From assembly GCA_023415375.1 (NCBI GenBank), contig JAEZKW010000126.1, positions 1 to 5,867 of the forward strand: DNA of 5,867 nt, in the 5' to 3' direction. A program made the translations under genes and the position numbers. The notes beneath the pieces are model-generated. The model was not told the DNA's origin and searched no databases. It saw nothing but the letters and a program-made list of their open reading frames with translations. Below, piece after piece: positions 1-4,551 of this stretch (position 1 is the first letter of the stretch; every line of letters begins with the position of its first letter). Source of the DNA: Bacillota bacterium (GTDB lineage Bacteria; Bacillota; UBA4882; UBA8346).

Positions 1-849
1 TGGTGAAATACTTCCAAGAGCAGTGGTCGCCGGTATTAAAGCAAAAGGGAGAAAAAGCCTGGTTAAGGCCACCATGATACAAGTCTGTTCAACTGTGCCA
101 CCGGGGCAAAGACCCAGCGGTGTATCAGGATGTGGAATGAACGGGCCGATTCCAACCATTTCCGCTTCAAGCTCGCGGGCCAGCTCCAAATCAGCCAGCA
201 AAGTCTCTGCGTTCTGATCGGGTAAACCCACCATAAAACCCGTCCCCACTTGATAATCTAAAGATTTTAGAATTCTTAATAAAAAAATTCGTTTGGCGAG
301 CGTCTGCCCTGGATGAAGTCGATCATATAAAACAGAGTCTGCTGTTTCATGACGCATTAAATAACGTTCTGCTCCGGCATTACGCCACATTTCGTACTCT
401 TTAGGCTCCCGCTCTCCAACACTCAAGGTAATGACTAAACCCAATTTTTTGATTTCCCGAATAATATCAGTCAAGATTTTGCCACTAAACGCCAAGTCCT
501 CCCCGGATTGAAGCACCACTGTTTTATATCCAAGGTTTGCGCCTTGTTCTGCAGCAGCGATAATTTCTGCAGGCTCCATTCGATAACGGGTTACTTGGCG
601 ATTGTCACGGCGCAGACCGCAATACAAGCAATTATTCCGGCAATAATTGGAGAATTCAATTAATCCTCTAAGATGCACATCCGGTCCCATAGTCTCCGTG
701 CGAAGCAAGTCGGCCTCTTCAAGGATTTGTTTTGCCTCCAGGCTGGAAGGGTCATTAATCACCCGGAGTAAAAGATCTTGTCCTAAATTGGGGATACGGG
801 TGGGGATTGAATCGTTGGTCCAATTTTGGTGATTGAATGATTTTTCCAT
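1..849 (-). CDS. hydE: [FeFe]-hydrogenase maturase HydE, radical SAM (3' end beyond window)
   Basis: Radical SAM enzyme of [FeFe]-hydrogenase H-cluster assembly; HydE is known to process the Fe(CO)2(CN)-cysteine product of HydG on the way to the 2Fe subcluster. The frame is open from the ATG at 849 to the window edge, giving 283 codons with no stop. Family members are about 350 residues, so roughly 65 are missing. Visible motifs: the 4Fe-4S/SAM motif CRNNCLYC (Cys70, Cys74, Cys77), an SGED SAM-binding segment near 115-118, RHETAD at 166-171 followed by LYDRLHPG, GFMVGLPDQ near 204-212, and LIPATTALG near 271-279, all typical of HydE and placed as in the T. maritima protein. The C-terminal Cys residues of the accessory cluster found in some HydEs lie outside the window. 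The start is fixed by an AAAGGAG site 8 nt upstream. It is the last hyd gene seen in this minus-strand cluster, 76 bp after the TM1266-like gene. BioB/PylB-type radical SAM enzymes are the alternative, but context and the RHETAD region favour HydE strongly. Confidence 0.95.
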   Translation of the reverse strand, partial: MEKSFNHQNWTNDSIPTRIPNLGQDLLLRVINDPSSLEAKQILEEADLLRTETMGPDVHLRGLIEFSNYCRNNCLYCGLRRDNRQVTRYRMEPAEIIAAAEQGANLGYKTVVLQSGEDLAFSGKILTDIIREIKKLGLVITLSVGEREPKEYEMWRNAGAERYLMRHETADSVLYDRLHPGQTLAKRIFLLRILKSLDYQVGTGFMVGLPDQNAETLLADLELARELEAEMVGIGPFIPHPDTPLGLCPGGTVEQTCIMVALTRLFLPFALIPATTALGSISP

Positions 850-857
850 TTGCGCCG

Positions 858-864
858 CTCCTTT
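858..864 (-). promoter_or_regulatory. Ribosome binding site of hydE
   Basis: On the minus strand AAAGGAG lies 8 nt before the hydE ATG at 849. It supports this start over any internal codon and shows that hydE has its own strong translation signal rather than relying on coupling to the gene upstream. Confidence 0.8.
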
Positions 865-907
865 AATGATGTGTTACTATAAAATTTTCCACTGTTTTAC
901 CCTTTTA

Positions 908-922
908 CGCGCGCATGGCGCG
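908..922 (-). other. Short GC-rich stem-loop in the regulator-hydE spacer
   Basis: Arms CGCGC (908-912) and GCGCG (918-922) enclose the 5-nt loop GCATG, directly behind the stop codon of the TM1266-like gene at 926-928. On the minus strand the hairpin is followed by GTAAAAGGG, not a T run, so it does not look like an intrinsic terminator. It could be a processing or stability hairpin inside a shared transcript, or only a GC-rich chance palindrome in an AT-rich spacer. Confidence 0.3.
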
Positions 923-925
923 ACT

Positions 926-1192
926 TTATTCTTCATACTTTTGCTTGGCCATGGTTGCCCTGGCGTTGACGCCGTGGATATTTCCTAACTTGCCGGTGAG
1001 AGTGTTAATCTCGTTCTCACTTCCTTCAACGATCAGCGAAAGAACACCCAGGTTTCTTTCATGATTCGGTATTCCCATCCTTCCGACGATAATCCCGCCA
1101 AATTCACTGATTAAGCTATTCACTCTTCCTTGAACTTCCTTAGGGTTTTCTAAAATGATGGCAATCACAGCAATACGTTTTTCAGAGTTCAA
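926..1192 (-). CDS. TM1266-type iron-only hydrogenase system regulator (ACT/NikR-like)
   Basis: Small protein of 88 residues from the TTG at 1192, ending KQKYEE-stop. It matches the TM1266 family (annotated as iron-only hydrogenase system regulator), which is repeatedly found beside hydEFG and has an ACT-like or NikR C-terminal-like ferredoxin fold. The diagnostic stretch begins EKRIAVIAIILE, continues with V..RVNSLISEFGGIIVGRMGIP near residues 22-42 of the short form, and then LGVLSLIVEGSENEINTLTGKLGNI. No DNA-binding domain is visible, so direct DNA binding is not shown; a sensor or partner role is equally possible. Start choice: a longer GTG-initiated version (start at 1231, 101 residues) would translate the ribosome binding site itself (WRRK is read from TGG AGG AGG AAA). 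The TTG lies 9 nt after GGAGGAGG and gives the family's usual N-terminus. Its own promoter and a possible operator lie upstream at 1255-1285. Confidence 0.88.
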   Translation of the reverse strand: MNSEKRIAVIAIILENPKEVQGRVNSLISEFGGIIVGRMGIPNHERNLGVLSLIVEGSENEINTLTGKLGNIHGVNARATMAKQKYEE

Positions 1193-1201
1193 AAATACTT
1201 T

Positions 1202-1209
1202 CCTCCTCC
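1202..1209 (-). promoter_or_regulatory. Strong ribosome binding site that fixes a TTG start
   Basis: The minus strand reads GGAGGAGG, 9 nt before the TTG at 1192. It is one of the strongest SD matches in the window and decides the start of the TM1266-like gene: an in-frame GTG at 1231 lies upstream of the SD and has no comparable site of its own. Confidence 0.8.
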
Positions 1210-1254
1210 AAATATTGGTATCGTATTTCACAGCAACCCGGTCTATTACCTTTT

Positions 1255-1285
1255 GTCAACTTATTATATCATTGACCAAGTTGAC
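1255..1285 (-). promoter_or_regulatory. Candidate operator: 8-bp perfect inverted repeat around the -10
   Basis: Arms GTCAACTT (1255-1262) and AAGTTGAC (1278-1285) are perfect reverse complements separated by 15 bp, with half-site centres 23 bp apart, about two helical turns. The -10 element sits between them. One arm occupies the spacer between -35 and -10, and the other covers the expected transcription start. That is the normal place for a repressor site. The regulator is unknown. The motif does not match a Rex box, and the adjacent TM1266-like product has no evident DNA-binding domain. Confidence 0.5.
1263..1271 (-). promoter_or_regulatory. Extended -10 promoter for the regulator gene and probably hydE
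   Basis: The minus strand carries TGATATAAT, a consensus TATAAT with the TGn extension. The -35 region at 17-bp spacing (1286-1291, GGAATA on the minus strand) is poor, as is common for extended -10 promoters. The predicted start near 1255 would leave a leader of about 62 nt before the TTG. This suggests that the TM1266-like gene, and probably hydE after it, can be expressed separately from hydG-aspA-hydF. Confidence 0.6.
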
Positions 1286-1342
1286 TATTCCGTTAACTCA
1301 GGTTTTTGTTTGCTGAGCCAATTTGGTCCAATCCTCATTCTT

Positions 1343-1382
1343 CGCCTTCTTGAAGGCGCACTTTCTCCCTCAAAGGGAGAAA
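1343..1382 (-). repeat. Two-hairpin palindromic intergenic repeat (REP-like)
   Basis: Two perfect palindromes stand side by side in the hydF-regulator spacer. The first is CGCCTTC (1343-1349) / GAAGGCG (1352-1358), 7 bp with a 2-nt loop. The second is TTTCTCCCT (1362-1370) / AGGGAGAAA (1374-1382), 9 bp with a 3-nt loop. Paired short hairpins of this kind resemble dispersed REP-like intergenic elements of bacteria. On the minus strand they follow the hydF stop by about 40 bp and could damp read-through or protect mRNA 3' ends, but no T run follows, so I do not call a terminator. Confidence 0.55.
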
Positions 1383-1421
1383 CGAACTGTAATTCTGTAA
1401 GTTTTTGATAATTACTGTTTT

Positions 1422-2651
1422 TCATCCTAACCATCCCCTCAACTCCGGAAAGGGTTCCAAAGCCCTGGGGAAAATACCTTGTAAATAAGCAATCAGCACT
1501 CCGTAGTTAACAATCGGAATGGATTGTGATTTTACCACAGATAGCCTATGCATCATTTCACGCCGGTTTAACATACAACCGCCACAATGAACCACTAATT
1601 GAAACTTACTTAAATCTTCCGGTAAATTTTGGCCACTGGCCCACTCGAAATTCAATTCCCCACCAATAGTTTGCCGCAGCCAACGTGGGATTTTTACGGT
1701 TCCTATATCATCAGATTGCCGGTGATGAGTACACCCTTCCGCTATTAAAACGTTGTCACCCGGTTTTAGGTTTTCCACTGTTTTAGCTCCCTGGACCAAT
1801 TCGCTAAGGTTACCCTTTTGACGGGCAAAAAGAATCGAAAAAGAGGTAAGCGGTATCTCTTTTGGGGTATCGGCCGCCACTTTCAAAAACGCCTGGGAAT
1901 CGGTAATCACAATAGCCGGCTTTTTTCCCAAGTTATCAAGAGTAGCTTTCAACTCATGCTCCTTGGTGACAACCGCCATTGCATCATGCTCTAAGATATC
2001 GCGGATCACCTGTTGCTGGGGTAAAATTAGCCGCCCCTTTGGCGCAGCTTTATCAATGGGTATCACCAACACTGCGAAATCGCCTGGCCTTACCAAATCT
2101 CCCACCAGGAAAGATTCTTCCTCATTCTTACCGGCAATCCGGATTAAGGCAGTCTTCAATTCGTTGAGACCTGTTTTTTTGCTGGCTGATACCTCCAGTA
2201 AATCCATTTGAAGCTCGGCTTGCCAGAGCTGTTTTTTTTCCGTAGAAAGTGGCCGCAAATCCGTTTTATTGACTGCAGCAACGGCAGGAATCTTTTTTTG
2301 GCGAATCATTTCGGCTATCCTGGTTTCAAATTCAGTTAGCCCAATTTGGGCATCAATGACCAGTAAAGCTAAATCGGTCCGGTCCAAAATATCGTAACTT
2401 CGTTTCACCCGAAGTTCGCCCAGAGAGCCGACATCATCCAAGCCGGCCGTATCAATGAATGTTACCGGTCCCAGCGGCAACATTTCCATGGCTTTAAAGA
2501 CCGGATCTGTAGTAGTACCTGGATTTTCAGAAACCAAAGCAGCCGACTGATTGGTCAAAGCATTCATTAAGCTGGATTTACCGGCATTGCGCCTGCCAAA
2601 AATCCCGATCTGAATTCGCGAAGCACTAGGCGTTGAATTTAGGTCAGACAT
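1422..2651 (-). CDS. hydF: [FeFe]-hydrogenase maturation GTPase HydF
   Basis: Scaffold and carrier protein that receives the 2Fe precursor made through HydG and HydE and passes it to apo-HydA; 409 residues, the normal family length. N-terminal GTPase domain: P-loop GRRNAGKS at 19-26, switch-I PGTTTDP at 44-50, DTAG at 67-70, NKTD at 128-131, and SAS near 155-157 as the G5-like element. A middle region (about 185-285) corresponds to the dimerisation domain. The C-terminal cluster-binding domain carries CTHH (Cys307, His309/His310) and HCGGC (Cys356, Cys359), the CxHx(about 46)CxxC arrangement that ligates the HydF 4Fe-4S cluster. All key residues are therefore present and the gene looks intact. 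The ATG at 2651 follows GGAGG (2658-2662) at 6 nt. It is separated from aspA by a 364-bp repeat-filled spacer and from the downstream TM1266-like gene by 229 bp with a separate promoter. Plain Era/EngA-type GTPases lack this C-terminal Cys/His set. Confidence 0.97.
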   Translation of the reverse strand: MSDLNSTPSASRIQIGIFGRRNAGKSSLMNALTNQSAALVSENPGTTTDPVFKAMEMLPLGPVTFIDTAGLDDVGSLGELRVKRSYDILDRTDLALLVIDAQIGLTEFETRIAEMIRQKKIPAVAAVNKTDLRPLSTEKKQLWQAELQMDLLEVSASKKTGLNELKTALIRIAGKNEEESFLVGDLVRPGDFAVLVIPIDKAAPKGRLILPQQQVIRDILEHDAMAVVTKEHELKATLDNLGKKPAIVITDSQAFLKVAADTPKEIPLTSFSILFARQKGNLSELVQGAKTVENLKPGDNVLIAEGCTHHRQSDDIGTVKIPRWLRQTIGGELNFEWASGQNLPEDLSKFQLVVHCGGCMLNRREMMHRLSVVKSQSIPIVNYGVLIAYLQGIFPRALEPFPELRGWLG

Positions 2652-2657
2652 CGTGGT

Positions 2658-2662
2658 CCTCC
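2658..2662 (-). promoter_or_regulatory. Ribosome binding site of hydF
   Basis: GGAGG on the minus strand, 6 nt before the ATG at 2651. It confirms that start. I found no convincing sigma-70 promoter between the composite repeat and this site. Confidence 0.75.
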
Positions 2663-2677
2663 AATTTTCAAAAAATA

Positions 2678-2695
2678 GAATTCAGGAGTCAGAAT
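2678..2695 (+). repeat. Purine-rich CAGGAG-type repeat fragment (hydF side)
   Basis: The sequence GAATTCAGGAGTCAGAAT lies just upstream of hydF. It is built from the same CAGGAG/CAGAA words as the segment at 2978-3003 but in the opposite orientation, so the two bracket the composite inverted repeat at 2766-2914. It may be a remnant of a dispersed low-complexity intergenic repeat. It is short, so confidence is low. Confidence 0.3.
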
Positions 2696-2765
2696 AATTA
2701 CTTGTTCAAAAATTTTGGTCTGTCAGAGACAACTATTGATTAAGTTTTTATGCTTCGACCTCAAT

Positions 2766-2914
2766 CCGCGGGTTAAAAACCCACGGCTGATTACAAAGCT
2801 TATCGGTTGAAACCGATATCAAAGACATTATTGATGCCATATCCTTAAGATGTAGGGCTTTTATACCAGTTTTAACCGGTAGGGTCTTTATTAGCCGTGG
2901 GTTTTAACCCGCGG
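2766..2914. repeat. Composite inverted repeat, four hairpins (REP/BIME- or MITE-like)
   Basis: This element fills most of the 364-bp non-coding gap between aspA and hydF; no ORF is supported in the gap. Four palindromes in order: CCGCGGGTT/AACCCACGG (2766-2774/2778-2786, one mismatch), TATCGGTT/AACCGATA (2801-2808/2811-2818, perfect), ACCAGTT/AACCGGT (2865-2871/2874-2880, one mismatch) and CCGTGGGTT/AACCCGCGG (2895-2903/2906-2914, one mismatch). The left half (2766-2820) also aligns with the reverse complement of the right half (2863-2914) through GGGTTAAAA, CCCACGGCT and CGGTT, so the whole is a large inverted repeat with arms of about 50-55 bp and a centre of about 42 bp. This is the look of a BIME-like pair or a small non-autonomous mobile element. 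Transcribed on the minus strand it would form strong secondary structure between aspA and hydF, possibly attenuating or stabilising the message. The only T run (2924-2930) suits the plus strand, which has no gene here. Confidence 0.75.
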
Positions 2915-2977
2915 CGAGCCAAATTTTTTTACCGTCTTCATTCATTCTTTATAACATCACTGACTTTAAACATTTTT

Positions 2978-3003
2978 TCTCCTGTCTCCTGGCTTCTGTA
3001 TTC
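2978..3003 (-). repeat. Purine-rich CAGGAG-type repeat (aspA side)
   Basis: The minus strand reads CAGAAGCCAGGAGACAGGAG within this stretch, about 15 bp after the aspA stop. Tandem-like CAG(A/G)AG words resemble low-complexity intergenic repeats of some Firmicutes. A related fragment at 2678-2695 lies in the opposite orientation on the other side of the composite palindrome. Confidence 0.35.
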
Positions 3004-3015
3004 ACTCTTCAAACT

Positions 3016-4461
3016 TTACCCTTTTTTCCCCGGAATCCCTGGTTTGGTTAATTGATAAGGATCTAAAATGGTGTTAAGCTCTTCCTGGGTAAAAAATCCT
3101 GAATGCAACGCTTCCTCACGGATGGTGTTTCCATTAAGCTTTGCTTGTTGCACTAAGAAGGTGGCTTTTTCATAACCAATATAGGGTGTTAAAGCCGTTG
3201 CATAAATCATGCTTTTTTCCAAAATAGCCTTACAATGTTCATCATTCATAGTAATCCCTTGAATGCAGCGTTCCTTAAAAACTACCACGGCTCGGTTTAG
3301 CAGTTCCAACGAATTAAATAAATTATCGGCAATCAAAGGCAACATTGCATTTAACTCGAGTTCTCCGGCCTGAGCTCCCATGGTGATGGCCTGATCATTA
3401 GCCATAACTTGGTAAGCAGCTTGACGGACTGCCTCAGGGATTACCGGATTGATTTTACCCGGCATAATCGAAGAACCGGCCTGCATCTCCGGTAGATTAA
3501 TCTCCCCAAAACCAGCCTGGGGTCCTGAGGCCATTAATCGTAAATCGTTGGCGATTTTGGCCAAATTTACGGCCACAGTTTTCAGCATCCCAGAGACTTC
3601 CACAAAAATATCATTATTCTGGGTTAAATCCATGGGATACTCGGCCCGGGATAGTCCCAGGCCTGTTACATCCCGTAATTTTTCAATGACCGAAAAAATG
3701 TAACGTTTATCAGCATTCATACCGGTTCCGACTGCAGTACCACCTAGGCTCACTTGGCGCAGCCGTTCTTCAACTTTATAAATCCGCCAACGGTCTCTGG
3801 CGATGGCCTGAGCATAAGCTCCGAACTCCTGCCCCAACATGACCGGTAGCGCATCTTGAAGCTCGGTACGCCCCATTTTAATAACTCCTGAAAATTGTTC
3901 CTCCTTTTGCTGCAATACTATCTGTAACTGCGCCAGATTCTCACTGAGCGGTTTCAATAGTTTGATTGCAGCGATCCGAACCGCAGTCGGGAAAACATCA
4001 TTGGTGGATTGGCTCAGATTGACATGATTCAGCGGATGAACGATACGGTAATCGCCTTTTGCACCATGAAGCCTTTCAATGGCTAGATTGGCGACAACTT
4101 CATTCACATTCATATTAGCGGAAGTACCGGCGCCCCCCTGCAATGCATCCACCAGAAATTGATCCCGGAACCCCCCGGCGATCACTTCATCACAAGCTGA
4201 GGTGATTGCCTGAACTATAGGCTCTCCTAATAACCCGGCTTCTAAATTGGCTAAAGCTGCCGCCTTTTTAACCATTGCCAAGGCAATAACCAGTTGGTGA
4301 TGGATGGGCCGTCCGCTGATATTAAAATTCTCGGCAGCCCGTAAAGTATGAATACCATAATAAACATGCGCCGGGATTTCTCTCTCCCCTAATAAATCAT
4401 GCTCCGTGCGCGTGTGCACGCCAACCCGGTAGCCCATTTGTTCTCTATCCCCGCTTTCCAC
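3016..4461 (-). CDS. aspA: Aspartate ammonia-lyase (aspartase)
   Basis: Cytosolic homotetrameric lyase of the fumarase/aspartase superfamily: L-aspartate to fumarate plus ammonia. The 481 residues are close to the family's usual 465-480. Motifs in order: TEHDLLGEREIPAHVYYGIHTLRAAENF (19-46, the typical aspartase N-terminus), GGAGTSANMN (109-118), LSQSTNDVFPT (149-159), GRTELQDALPVMLGQEF (197-213) and the signature GSSIMPGKINPV (329-340), which contains the catalytic Ser of the mobile SS loop. TELQDA, where fumarase C has TH.QDA, points to aspartase. The GTG at 4461 has no clear SD. In-frame alternatives are the ATG at 4437 (residue 9, weak GGGG 11 nt upstream) and a GTG at 4419 (residue 15), either of which gives a more standard N-terminus; I keep the longest form with the start uncertain. 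The gene sits between hydG (90 bp upstream) and hydF. Its product may supply ammonia for H-cluster assembly or fumarate for redox balance, but neither is shown by sequence. Confidence 0.93.
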   Translation of the reverse strand: MESGDREQMGYRVGVHTRTEHDLLGEREIPAHVYYGIHTLRAAENFNISGRPIHHQLVIALAMVKKAAALANLEAGLLGEPIVQAITSACDEVIAGGFRDQFLVDALQGGAGTSANMNVNEVVANLAIERLHGAKGDYRIVHPLNHVNLSQSTNDVFPTAVRIAAIKLLKPLSENLAQLQIVLQQKEEQFSGVIKMGRTELQDALPVMLGQEFGAYAQAIARDRWRIYKVEERLRQVSLGGTAVGTGMNADKRYIFSVIEKLRDVTGLGLSRAEYPMDLTQNNDIFVEVSGMLKTVAVNLAKIANDLRLMASGPQAGFGEINLPEMQAGSSIMPGKINPVIPEAVRQAAYQVMANDQAITMGAQAGELELNAMLPLIADNLFNSLELLNRAVVVFKERCIQGITMNDEHCKAILEKSMIYATALTPYIGYEKATFLVQQAKLNGNTIREEALHSGFFTQEELNTILDPYQLTKPGIPGKKG

Positions 4462-4491
4462 CTGAATCTATTTCGCCTAAGCCGAGAGACT

Positions 4492-4543
4492 TTGATTTTC
4501 AAGTTTTGATTTTTTTAATTTTCAACTTTTCAATTTCAACTTT
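4492..4543. repeat. AT-rich, internally repetitive hydG-aspA spacer
   Basis: The 90-bp gap between hydG and aspA is dominated by near-repeats on the plus strand: TTGATTTTCAAG, then AGTTTTGATTTTT, then AATTTTCAACTT (4517-4528) and CAATTTCAACTTT (4531-4543). It holds no credible ORF, terminator or -10/-35 pair, so hydG and aspA are probably on one transcript. The repeat may be slippage-derived low-complexity DNA. Confidence 0.4.
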
Positions 4544-4551
4544 GCCCTTTA

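Noticed and set aside
876..881. TATAGT on the minus strand as a possible -10 for hydE
   Set aside because: No acceptable -35 at 16-18 bp spacing and no TGn extension; the promoter at 1263-1271 explains hydE expression better.
885..899. 15-bp identity TTTTCCACTGTTTTA shared by the hydE spacer and the hydF coding region (about 1773-1787)
   Set aside because: AT-rich, one copy is coding, and there is no further similarity around it; most likely chance.
1292..1297. GTTAAC upstream of the regulator promoter as part of a Rex redox operator
   Set aside because: The flanks do not form the TTGTGAAA/TTCACAA-type palindrome; only the hexamer is present.
2766..2914. CRISPR array or tRNA-like RNA in the aspA-hydF gap
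   Set aside because: There are no regularly spaced identical direct repeats and no cloverleaf; the structure is inverted repeats only.
2895..2930. Hairpin plus T run as an intrinsic terminator
   Set aside because: The T run is on the plus strand, about 9 nt from the hairpin, and no plus-strand gene ends here; minus-strand hairpins lack a T run.
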